Assembly: GCF_000372465.1 (NCBI RefSeq)
Contig: NZ_AQUZ01000071.1
Coordinates: 1-42,384 of the forward strand
From: Kribbella catacumbae DSM 19601
GTDB taxonomy: Bacteria > Actinomycetota > Actinomycetes > Propionibacteriales > Kribbellaceae
Reading direction: 5' to 3'
DNA length: 42,384 bases
Notes under the pieces: model-generated
What the model was told of the DNA's origin: nothing
What the model saw: only the letters and a program-made list of their open reading frames with translations
The model's database searches: none
Made by a program: the position numbers and the translations under genes
Shown here: in pieces, positions 1 through 7,406 of the stretch
Layout: the number at the start of each line of letters is the position of its first letter
How positions within the stretch are numbered: position 1 is the stretch's first letter

Positions 1-87
1 GGGCGGGAGCAGGCGACGGAGGAGCCTGCGTGGGGGAGGTTGTTCAAGCGATTGATCCGCGGGGTTGGTCATCGGGTGGTTGGATGA
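1..87 (+). CDS. C-terminal end of an unidentified upstream gene (partial)
   Basis: Frame 1 is open from the left edge to TGA at 85-87 and encodes about 28 residues ending RLFKRLIRGVGHRVVG. Third codon positions are mostly G or C, as in the real genes here, and the frame stops about 90 bases before the nagZ-like start. The tail is basic and amphipathic. The fragment is too short to name, and it could be chance open frame in high-GC DNA. Confidence 0.3.
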   Translation, partial: GREQATEEPAWGRLFKRLIRGVGHRVVG

Positions 88-120
88 GGTGTGGGTTTCC
101 TCTTGACCCCGCCTCGGGTC

Positions 121-179
121 CGTGGGTAACTTTCGCGTGCGGGGGCACGGTTGTAATTCAATTACCTGAGGGGTCGGTC
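121..179 (+). promoter_or_regulatory. Upstream element of the nagZ-like gene with inverted half-sites
   Basis: GGTAACT (125-131) and AATTACC (160-166) form an imperfect inverted pair 35 bases apart. TTACCTGAGGGGTCGGTC then runs into the ATG at 180, with GAGGGG as ribosome site. The region before the amiE-like gene (7351-7406) has the same half-sites, almost the same spacing, and a TTACCTGAAGGGTCGGTC block. Shared control, probably by the MurR-like regulator encoded at 9176, is inferred. Exact -35 and -10 boxes are not clear. Confidence 0.5.
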
Positions 180-1985
180 ATGTCCGCCTTGCGCCGTTTT
201 GCTGTTGCCAGCCTCGGTCTTGCGACCATCGCCTCGCTTGCGCCGGCTGTTGCTGTCAGTGCTCCACCACCCGAGCCGCAGTCCGCGGCGTTCACCAACC
301 TGCAGCAGGCCAGCAAGGCTCTGCAGGGGATGACGCTCGAGGACAAGATCGGGCAGATGTTCGTGCTGTTCGCCTATGGGCCGGACGCGAGCAAGCCGGA
401 TGCGCGCAACACCACCCTGTACGGCGTGGCGACGCCGGCTGAGGTGATCGCGAAGTACAAGCCGGGTGGCTGGATCTACTTCAGCGCGCGCGGCAACGTC
501 GAGAACCCGACCCAGCTGGCGACGTACTCCAACCAGCTCCAGCAAGCCGCTCTCAAGACCGGCCTGCGCGTGCCGCTGACCATCGCCACCGACCAGGAGC
601 AGGGGGTGGTGGTCCGGATCGGCCCGCCTGCCACCCAGTTCGGCGGCAACATGGCCCACGGCGCGAGCCGGGACCTCAAGGACGCGCGGACCGCGGCCGG
701 CATCACCGGGCGTGAGCTGAAGGCGATGGGCATCCGCCAGGACTACGCCCCGGTCGCCGACGTGAACGTCAACGCGCTCAACCCGGTGATCGGCGTCCGC
801 TCGTTCTCCAGCGACCCGACGCTCGTCTCGGACATGACGGCCGCGCAGGTCAAGGGGTACCAGAACGACGCCGGCATCATGGCGACCGCGAAGCACTTCC
901 CCGGCCACGGTGACACCCGCGACGACAGCCACACTTCGCTGCCGACGATCAACCACACCCTGGAGGAGTGGAACACGATCGACGCGCCGCCGTTCAAGGC
1001 CGCGATCAAGGCCGGCATCGACTCGATCATGACCGCGCACATCGTCGTACCGTCGCTCGACCCGTCGGGTGACCCGGCGACGCTGAGCAAGCCGATCCTG
1101 ACCGGCGTACTGCGTGACCAGCTCGGCTTCAAGGGGCTCGTGATCACCGACGCGCTCGAGATGGCCGCGGTGCGGTCGAAGTACGGCGACGCCGAGGTGG
1201 CCGTCCGGGCGATCGAGGCCGGGGCCGACCAGTTGCTGCTGCCGCCGGCGCCGGACGTTCAGTTCAAGGCCGTCGTCGACGCGGTGAAGTCGGGCCGGAT
1301 CAGCGAGCGTCAGGTCAACGAGAGCGTGCTGCGCGTCCTGTTGATGAAGCTCAAGAACGGCGCAATGTTCCACCCGTACGTCGACCCGGCCAAGATCGCC
1401 ACGACAGTCGGTACGCCGGCCAGCCTGGCCACCGCGCAGAAGATCGTCGACAAGTCCGTCACGGTGGTCAAGAACGACACCAACACGCTCCCGCTGGCCA
1501 ACACCCCGCGCAAGGTTCTCGTCACCGGCTGGGGAGTCACCACGACCCAGGCCCTGGCCAACAGTCTCGCCACCAGGGGTGCCACCACCACTGTGGCCCA
1601 GACGGGCGCGCAGCCCACCGACGCCGCGATCACGGACGCGGTGACGAAGGCGCAGGCCAACGACGTGACCGTGGTCCTCACCCAGAAGGCCTGGGACACC
1701 AGGGTCGTCGACCCGAATGCCAAGCAGCAGAAGCTCGTGAAGGACCTGCTCGCAACCGGCAAGACCGTGATCGTCGTGGCCGTCCGCGACCCGTACGACA
1801 TCGCCTACTTCACCGCGGCGCCGACGTACGTGGCCACCTATGGTTTCGCGGCGGTCTCGATGGAGTCGCTCGCCAAGGTCCTGTACGGCGAGGTCAGCCC
1901 GGCCGGCAAGCTCCCGGTCGACATCCCGGTGGCGGGGCAGCCCGCCACGCCGCTCTACAAGTTCGGCCACGGACTGACCTGGTGA
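180..1985 (+). CDS. nagZ: Secreted GH3 beta-N-acetylglucosaminidase, NagZ-like
   Basis: Predicted exported glycoside hydrolase family 3 enzyme of 601 residues that would release GlcNAc from cell-wall muropeptides or GlcNAc-MurNAc. The ATG at 180 was chosen because it follows GAGGGG and begins a clean Sec signal (MSALRRFAVASLGL..., cleavage near residue 27); the open frame continues upstream without such features. The NagZ signature KHFPGHGDTRDDSH spans residues 238-251, containing the Asp249-His251 dyad that replaces the usual GH3 acid/base. Asp324 in VITDALEM is the expected nucleophile. A C-terminal alpha/beta domain (about 420-600) matches the two-domain B. subtilis type rather than the short E. 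coli enzyme. It overlaps the next gene by 4 bases (GTGA), so the two are probably co-translated. The exact substrate in this organism is inferred. Confidence 0.88.
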   Translation: MSALRRFAVASLGLATIASLAPAVAVSAPPPEPQSAAFTNLQQASKALQGMTLEDKIGQMFVLFAYGPDASKPDARNTTLYGVATPAEVIAKYKPGGWIYFSARGNVENPTQLATYSNQLQQAALKTGLRVPLTIATDQEQGVVVRIGPPATQFGGNMAHGASRDLKDARTAAGITGRELKAMGIRQDYAPVADVNVNALNPVIGVRSFSSDPTLVSDMTAAQVKGYQNDAGIMATAKHFPGHGDTRDDSHTSLPTINHTLEEWNTIDAPPFKAAIKAGIDSIMTAHIVVPSLDPSGDPATLSKPILTGVLRDQLGFKGLVITDALEMAAVRSKYGDAEVAVRAIEAGADQLLLPPAPDVQFKAVVDAVKSGRISERQVNESVLRVLLMKLKNGAMFHPYVDPAKIATTVGTPASLATAQKIVDKSVTVVKNDTNTLPLANTPRKVLVTGWGVTTTQALANSLATRGATTTVAQTGAQPTDAAITDAVTKAQANDVTVVLTQKAWDTRVVDPNAKQQKLVKDLLATGKTVIVVAVRDPYDIAYFTAAPTYVATYGFAAVSMESLAKVLYGEVSPAGKLPVDIPVAGQPATPLYKFGHGLTW

Positions 1986-4540
1986 CTCCGATGGAGTTCT
2001 CCCGCAGACAAACCCTGGGTCTCGCCGCCGCAGCCGTAGCCGGTACTACGGTCGCAGCGACGGGCCCGGCGCAAGCCGCCAGCAGCAGGTGGGTCCGCGA
2101 CACCCTGCGCAGTATGACGCTGGAGCAGAAGGTCGGCCAGCTGTTCGTCTGCTACGCCTACGGGCCGACGGCGGACACGGCCGACCCCCGCAACACGAGC
2201 CTGTACGGCGTAGCGACTCCGGCCGAGGTGGTTCGCAAGTACCACCTCGGTGGCGTCATCTACTTCGCCTGGACCGACTCGGTCAAGGACCCGCTGCAGA
2301 TCGCCAGACTCTCCAACGGCCTGCAGGCGGCAGCCCTTGAAAACAAGGGTATTCCGTTGCAGATCAGTACCGACCAGGAGCACGGTGTGGTGTTCCGGGT
2401 CGGTCCTCCCGCCACCCAGTTCCCCGGAGCGATGGCGCTCGGTTCCACCAGGTCGGCCGCCTTCGCCCGGACCGCTGGTGGCATCGGCGGCCGCGAACTC
2501 AAGGCCGTCGGTGTCACCACCGACTTCGCGCCGGTCGCCGACGTCAACGTCAACCCGCTCAACCCGGTGATCGGCGTCCGCTCCTTCTCCAGCGACCCCG
2601 AGCTCGTCGCGCAACTGACGGCCGCCCAGGTCAAGGGCTACCAGCGCGACGGTGGGATCGTCTCGACCGCCAAACACTTCCCGGGCCACGGCGACACCGC
2701 GACCGACAGCCATACCGGCATCCCGGTGATCAACCACACCCGCGAGCAGTGGAACGCGATCGACCGGCCGCCGTTCGAGGCAGCGATCAAGGCCGGCATC
2801 GACTCGATCATGACCGCGCACATCGTCGTACCGGCGCTGGATCCGTCCGGTGATCCGGCGACCCTGAGCAGGCCGATCATGACAGGCATCCTGCGTGAGG
2901 AGCTCCGGTTCGACGGCGTGGTGATCACCGACTCGCTCGGCATGAAGGGTGTCCGCGACAAGTACGGCGATGCCGAGATCCCACTCAGGGCACTCGAAGC
3001 CGGCGTCGACCAGCTCCTGATGCCGGTCCAGCCCGACCTCGCCTACAACTCCGTCCTGCAAGCGGTGCGGAGCGGACGGATCAGCGAGCAGCGGATCGAC
3101 CAGAGCGTCGAGCGGATCCTCAAGCTCAAGCTGAAGACCGGAGTAGTCGACCGCCCGTACGTCGACGTCGCCCGCGTCACCAAGGTCGTCGGTACTCCGG
3201 CCAACTACGCCATGGCTCAGCACATCGCCGACCACACCACCACCCTGCTCAAGAACGAAGCCGGCCTGCTCCCGCTCTCACCGGCACCTCGCAAGGTGCT
3301 CATCGCCGGCTACACCCCGACCGTGCTCGGTACTGCGCTCCAGCAGCGCGGTGCGATCACGACCGTCAAGGACACCGGCGCGACCCCGACAGACGCCAAG
3401 ATCGACGACGCCCTCGCCGCGGCTCAGCAGGCCGACCTGACCGTCGTCCTCACGATGAAGGCTTGGGACACCGAGGTCACCGACAAGCAAGCCAAACAGC
3501 AGAAGCTCGTCAACGGACTGCTCGCCACCGGCCGCCCGGTCATCGTCGTCGCCGTCCGAGACCCGTACGACGTCGCCTACTTCCCCACGGCCGGCACCAC
3601 CCTGGCGACGTACTCGTATGCCGCCGTCTCGATGAAGGCCCTGGCCAAAGTCCTGTACGGCGAACTCGCACCCACCGGCAAGCTCCCCGTCGACATCCCG
3701 ACCGCGGCCGATCCCACGAAGGTGCTGCACCCGTTCGGCCACGGTCTCGAGCTCTCGAACGAGACCCGCCTGACGGTAGCGTCGTACAACATCCACGCGG
3801 GTGCGGGCGAGGACAACGTCTTCGACCTGGAACGCACTGCGCAGGCGATCAAGGCGCTGAACGCGGACATCATCGGACTCCAAGAGGTGGACGTGGCGTG
3901 GGGTGCCCGCAGCGAGTGGCGCGACACCATCGCGGAGCTCGCGGAGAAGCTCGGCATGCACCTCGCGTTCGCGCCGATCTACGACCTCGACCCGCCCGCC
4001 GCCAGCCGGCCGCGCCGGCAGTACGGCGTGGGCGTGCTCTCGCGCTTCCCGGTGCAGCGGTCCGAGAATCACGAGATCACCAGGCTCTCCACCCAGGACC
4101 CGAATCCGGTGCCCGCACCGATGCCGGGGTTCCTGGAAGCCGAGGTGGAGGTGCGAGGCCGCCGTCTGCACGTGTACGTCACCCACCTCGACTACCGCGC
4201 CGACCCGGCGGTTCGGCTGGCGCAGGTCGAGGACACCGTGAAGATCCTCGCCCGGGACCGCAAGAAGGACCTGCAGCTCCTGGTCGGCGACTTCAACGCC
4301 GAACACGAAGCGCCCGAACTCGCCAAGCTCTGGCGCCGCCTCGATGACGGCTGGCTGGTTGCTACGGCCACCACTGGCAGCCCGTCGACGTACCCGGCGG
4401 TGGCCCCGGTGAAGCGGATCGACTTCGTTGCCGTGGGCACTGGTTTCCGCGTCGACCATGCCGCCGTCCCCGCGAGTCCCGGCACAACCGAGGCCAGCGA
4501 CCACCGCCCGATCGTCACCGACCTGTACTTCAAGCCCTGA
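1982..4540 (+). CDS. GH3 NagZ-like hydrolase fused to an EEP-family phosphodiesterase domain
   Basis: 852-residue two-enzyme fusion. The N-terminus MTPMEFSRRQTLGLA is a twin-arginine export signal; the start may be GTG 1982 or ATG 1991. Residues about 37-590 are a NagZ-type GH3 module with KHFPGHGDTATDSH at 231-244 (Asp242, His244) and nucleophile Asp317 in VITDSLGM. They closely resemble the preceding gene, so a tandem duplication is likely. Residues 597-850 form an endonuclease/exonuclease/phosphatase domain with its signatures in order: SYNIHAG, GLQEVD, THLDYRAD, VGDFNAE, RIDFVAVG and SDHRP. All expected metal and catalytic residues are present, so the domain should be active on a phosphodiester or phosphomonoester. 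The natural target is unknown; teichoic-acid-linked, nucleic-acid or phospholipid substrates are possible. The fused frame is continuous, with no sign of a read-through artefact. Confidence 0.85.
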   Translation: MTPMEFSRRQTLGLAAAAVAGTTVAATGPAQAASSRWVRDTLRSMTLEQKVGQLFVCYAYGPTADTADPRNTSLYGVATPAEVVRKYHLGGVIYFAWTDSVKDPLQIARLSNGLQAAALENKGIPLQISTDQEHGVVFRVGPPATQFPGAMALGSTRSAAFARTAGGIGGRELKAVGVTTDFAPVADVNVNPLNPVIGVRSFSSDPELVAQLTAAQVKGYQRDGGIVSTAKHFPGHGDTATDSHTGIPVINHTREQWNAIDRPPFEAAIKAGIDSIMTAHIVVPALDPSGDPATLSRPIMTGILREELRFDGVVITDSLGMKGVRDKYGDAEIPLRALEAGVDQLLMPVQPDLAYNSVLQAVRSGRISEQRIDQSVERILKLKLKTGVVDRPYVDVARVTKVVGTPANYAMAQHIADHTTTLLKNEAGLLPLSPAPRKVLIAGYTPTVLGTALQQRGAITTVKDTGATPTDAKIDDALAAAQQADLTVVLTMKAWDTEVTDKQAKQQKLVNGLLATGRPVIVVAVRDPYDVAYFPTAGTTLATYSYAAVSMKALAKVLYGELAPTGKLPVDIPTAADPTKVLHPFGHGLELSNETRLTVASYNIHAGAGEDNVFDLERTAQAIKALNADIIGLQEVDVAWGARSEWRDTIAELAEKLGMHLAFAPIYDLDPPAASRPRRQYGVGVLSRFPVQRSENHEITRLSTQDPNPVPAPMPGFLEAEVEVRGRRLHVYVTHLDYRADPAVRLAQVEDTVKILARDRKKDLQLLVGDFNAEHEAPELAKLWRRLDDGWLVATATTGSPSTYPAVAPVKRIDFVAVGTGFRVDHAAVPASPGTTEASDHRPIVTDLYFKP

Positions 4541-4550
4541 GGGAGAACCG

Positions 4551-5834
4551 ATGAAGCGCCGCAGTCTGCTGGCCGGTGCGGGTGCACTCGCTGCCGCACC
4601 GCTGATCGACGTCCAGGCGGCTGCTGCCGCTGAACCCACCAAGCGCAAGGGAATCAAGACCGGCGCGCAGGTGCTGGCCGATGACGGCTGGAAGGCGCTG
4701 GCCGGCCAGAAGGTCGGGGTGTTCAGCAACCCGACCGGCATCCTCAACGACCTGAGCCACGTCGTCGACACCATGCACGCGTCCGGCAAGGTCAACGTGG
4801 TCGCGGTGTTCGGCCCCGAGCACGGGTTCCGCGGAAGCGCACAGGCCGGCGGTTCCGAGAACGACCACGTCGACCCGCGGACCGGGATCATGGTCTACGA
4901 CGCGTACGGCGCCAACGCGGCCAAGCTCGCCACGCTCTACCAGAAGTCCGGTGTGGAGACCGTCGTCTTCGACATCCAGGACGTCGGCGCGCGCTTCTAC
5001 ACCTACATCTGGTCGATGTACGAGGCGATGGTGGCCGCCGCCAACACCGGCAAGAAGTTCGTGGTGCTGGACCGCCCGAACCCGGTCGGCGGCTACGCCC
5101 GCGGCCCGATGCTCAAGCCCGGCTACACCTCGGGTGTCGGCAAGGAAGAGATCATTCAGCAGCACGGCATGACCGTCGGCGAGCTGGCCCGGCTGTTCAA
5201 CGCCGAGTACCTCGCCCTCGATACCGGTGGCCCGGTGGTCCAGGACCTCCAGGTGATCAAGGTGAAGGGCTGGAAGCGGGACCAGTTGTTCGCCGAGACC
5301 GGCCTGCCCTGGGTGATGCCGAGCCCGAACATGCCGACGCCGGACACCGCCCTGCTCTACCCGGGCACGTGCCTGTTCGAGGCCACCAACTTCTCCGAGG
5401 GCCGCGGCACGACCCGGCCGTTCGAGCTGATCGGCGCGCCGTACATCGACTACCGCTGGGCCGAGGCGCTGCGGACGAAGAACGTGCCGGGGATCGAGTT
5501 CCGCGAGGCGTACTTCACCCCGTTCATCAGCAAGAACGCCAACCTGCTGTGTGGCGGGGTGCAGCTGCACATCACCGACCCGCATCGGGTCGATCCGATC
5601 CTGGCAGCGACCCACATGATGATCGAGGCCAAGCGGCTGTACCCGCAGTTCGCCTGGCGGGCCGAGAACCCGCCCGGCCGGTGGATCGACCTACTGACCG
5701 GCTCGGACCGGTTCCGGACGATGTTCACCGCGGGTGCGTCGGCCGAGGAGATCGTCGCGGCCTGGCAGCCGGAGACCCGGGCCTGGACCGCGCGCCGCGC
5801 GAAGTACCTGCTGTACAAGGGAGATCACCGGTGA
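4551..5834 (+). CDS. namZ: NamZ-type exo-beta-N-acetylmuramidase (DUF1343, GH171)
   Basis: 427-residue exported protein of the DUF1343/NamZ family, which removes MurNAc from the non-reducing end of peptidoglycan fragments and so complements NagZ. The ATG at 4551 follows GGGAGAACCG and starts a twin-arginine-like signal (MKRRSLLAG, Ala-rich to about residue 28). The frame is open further upstream, but there it overlaps the previous gene. FGPEHGFRG (87-95) is a family hallmark, and further blocks include DIQDVGARFYTY, VLDRPNPVGG and EGRGTTRPFE. It lies 10 bases after the GH3-EEP gene in the same operon. In B. subtilis the adjacent nagZ and namZ genes act in sequence, which supports the assignment. 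The reading frame is intact. Confidence 0.88.
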   Translation: MKRRSLLAGAGALAAAPLIDVQAAAAAEPTKRKGIKTGAQVLADDGWKALAGQKVGVFSNPTGILNDLSHVVDTMHASGKVNVVAVFGPEHGFRGSAQAGGSENDHVDPRTGIMVYDAYGANAAKLATLYQKSGVETVVFDIQDVGARFYTYIWSMYEAMVAAANTGKKFVVLDRPNPVGGYARGPMLKPGYTSGVGKEEIIQQHGMTVGELARLFNAEYLALDTGGPVVQDLQVIKVKGWKRDQLFAETGLPWVMPSPNMPTPDTALLYPGTCLFEATNFSEGRGTTRPFELIGAPYIDYRWAEALRTKNVPGIEFREAYFTPFISKNANLLCGGVQLHITDPHRVDPILAATHMMIEAKRLYPQFAWRAENPPGRWIDLLTGSDRFRTMFTAGASAEEIVAAWQPETRAWTARRAKYLLYKGDHR

Positions 5835-5847
5835 AGTGAGCGACTAC

Positions 5848-5883
5848 CGGTCTCGCCGACGCCAGACGACGTCGGCGAGACCG
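5848..5883. terminator. Bidirectional hairpin between convergent namZ and ATPase genes
   Basis: A perfect 14-bp inverted repeat (CGGTCTCGCCGACG, 5848-5861; complement 5870-5883) flanks an 8-base loop. It sits 13 bases after the namZ stop and directly abuts the ATPase stop codon (5884-5886, minus strand). There is no long T-run, as is common in high-GC actinomycetes. Confidence 0.75.
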
Positions 5884-7200
5884 CTACTGCCAGGCTCGGA
5901 CCAGGTCGTCGGGGCCCCACTGCGCGGCGAGTGGCAAACCATCCTCGACACCGCAGCGGGACACGGCGACAAGCGGCGTGTCCAAGTCGGTGCCAGGTAC
6001 GGCAAGCACGTCCCGGGCCATGGCCTGGTAGTCGCGTCCGCTGAACTGCTGGGATTCCAGCCACTTGATCGACCCGACGAAGTGCACCGCACTCGCCACG
6101 GGTTCGCGGTCGGCTCCAACCAGGTCGAGCTCCGGGTTGTTCTGTCGGTTCCACCAGCCACCCACCGCCTCGGTTTGCGGCCACCGCTCGTCGGGCAGTA
6201 GCCGGAGCAGCGATTCGCGGATGATCGGCTCGACGGCACGACCGCGCCAGGTCGTCCATGACCGCTCGATGCGTTCCAGCGCCAGGTCGCCGCGGCCGCG
6301 CTCGATGAGCGGGATCCCCCGCTGCAAGAAGGCCAGCCAGAATCGAAGATACGGATCAGCGACGCGATAACGCTTGTTCTTGCTATCGGCCTTGGCGGAC
6401 AGAGGTAGGTCAGCGGCTAGAACCTGCTTGGACAGTAGCGTGTTCAAGAGCGGAGACAGCGTCCCGGACGGCATCGCACCTGCGCCACCAGTTTGCGCGG
6501 CGACGCTGGAGAAAGTTCGCTCGCCGGCACCAACTGCTTCCAGCACCCCGCGCGAGTGAGAGGCCTCAGGAAACTCTCCTAGCAACGAAAGTTCGCCTGC
6601 CACCAACAGTGGTGAGAGCGGGTTGCTGGCAGCGTCCCGGAGGAACTCTGTACGGCTCATCCCCGGCCGCCACGACTGGACGATCTCCGGGAAGCCTCCG
6701 GTAATCAGCAGGGCGTCCACTGCGTCCGCAGCATCCGTACCCGTCATAGCCTGCACGTCGGCTAGATGTAGGGGCCGCACGGTCATCTTTGCAGCCCGCC
6801 CGAAGAAGGGGCGGCCAGAGGACTGCAGCGACTCCATCACTGACAAGTCGCTGCCGACCAGAATGAGCAGGACAGGCTTGGCCGACAGGTGCCGATCCCA
6901 GATCGTCTGCAGCGCGCCTTCGAACTCGACATCCCGCTCCACCAGCCACGGCACCTCGTCGATTACCGCGATACTCGGCGCATCGTCCGGAAGTGCGATA
7001 GCGAGGGAGCGCAGTGCTTGGCTCCAGTCGCCGGCCTGGAGCCCGGCTATCAACTCTGCTCCAGGGAGGGCGGAGGTTGACAACGTTGAGGTGAAGTCCG
7101 CCCGTTCTGCCACCGGATTACGTCCCCTGGTCGCTTGGAACACGACGTAGGGCAGACCGGAACGGTCGCAGAACTCCTGAACCAGGCGCGACTTACCCAC
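5884..7200 (-). CDS. AAA-type ATPase, DUF234-like, truncated at the 5' end
   Basis: 438-residue reading frame resembling prokaryotic ATPases that pair a P-loop NTPase with a DUF234-type C-terminal region. The in-frame sequence reads GRRRVGKSRLVQEF, a Walker A motif, but two TGA codons lie just before it. The only start after them is the GTG at 7200, inside the P-loop, so a product from there lacks the GRRR part. Walker B is IAVIDEVPWL (about 77-86). The C-terminal portion (FWLAFLQRGIPLIERG, then VGGWWNRQNNPELDLVGAD) is complete. About 30 N-terminal residues normally found before the P-loop are missing, so this is probably a decaying gene, an unusual start or an assembly indel. It interrupts the salvage genes on the opposite strand and uses more A/T-rich third positions than its neighbours, which hints at acquisition. 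Function unknown. Confidence 0.7.
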   Translation of the reverse strand: MGKSRLVQEFCDRSGLPYVVFQATRGRNPVAERADFTSTLSTSALPGAELIAGLQAGDWSQALRSLAIALPDDAPSIAVIDEVPWLVERDVEFEGALQTIWDRHLSAKPVLLILVGSDLSVMESLQSSGRPFFGRAAKMTVRPLHLADVQAMTGTDAADAVDALLITGGFPEIVQSWRPGMSRTEFLRDAASNPLSPLLVAGELSLLGEFPEASHSRGVLEAVGAGERTFSSVAAQTGGAGAMPSGTLSPLLNTLLSKQVLAADLPLSAKADSKNKRYRVADPYLRFWLAFLQRGIPLIERGRGDLALERIERSWTTWRGRAVEPIIRESLLRLLPDERWPQTEAVGGWWNRQNNPELDLVGADREPVASAVHFVGSIKWLESQQFSGRDYQAMARDVLAVPGTDLDTPLVAVSRCGVEDGLPLAAQWGPDDLVRAWQ

Positions 7201-7257
7201 CCGGCGCCGCCCTGCCGTTGAACCTCATCAGGACCGGCTCCACGCTTGGTAAAGGTA

Positions 7258-7282
7258 GATTCAATCTTACGTTGATTGAATC
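7258..7282. repeat. Perfect 9-bp inverted repeat upstream of the ATPase gene
   Basis: GATTCAATC (7258-7266) and GATTGAATC (7274-7282) are exact complements around TTACGTT. The site is AT-rich for this genome and lies 58 bases upstream of the GTG of the minus-strand ATPase frame. The shape suits a dimeric repressor operator, or a footprint of the event that removed the gene's 5' end. Confidence 0.55.
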
Positions 7283-7350
7283 CTACTTAGATACCAGCTT
7301 GCTTCAGGTGGGCCCAGTGGCGAGAGGCCTTGACCGCGCCCTCAGGGGTG

Positions 7351-7406
7351 GGTAACTTTCCTGGGTGGTGGACTATGTCGCAATTTAGTTACCTGAAGGG
7401 TCGGTC
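7351..7406 (+). promoter_or_regulatory. Upstream element of the amiE-like gene, matching that of nagZ
   Basis: GGTAACT (7351-7357) and AGTTACC (7387-7393) are a perfect 7-bp inverted pair 36 bases apart. Thirteen bases separate the second half-site from the ATG, exactly as before the nagZ-like gene. The block TTACCTGAAGGGTCGGTC includes the ribosome site GAAGGG. This is a candidate MurR operator. Confidence 0.55.

Noticed and set aside
162..1970. Long open frame antisense to the nagZ-like gene
   Set aside because: Arg/Gly/Asp/Val-rich translation without family resemblance; a mirror of the strong GC codon bias of the plus-strand gene. The same applies to 1955-3235 and 3278-4891.
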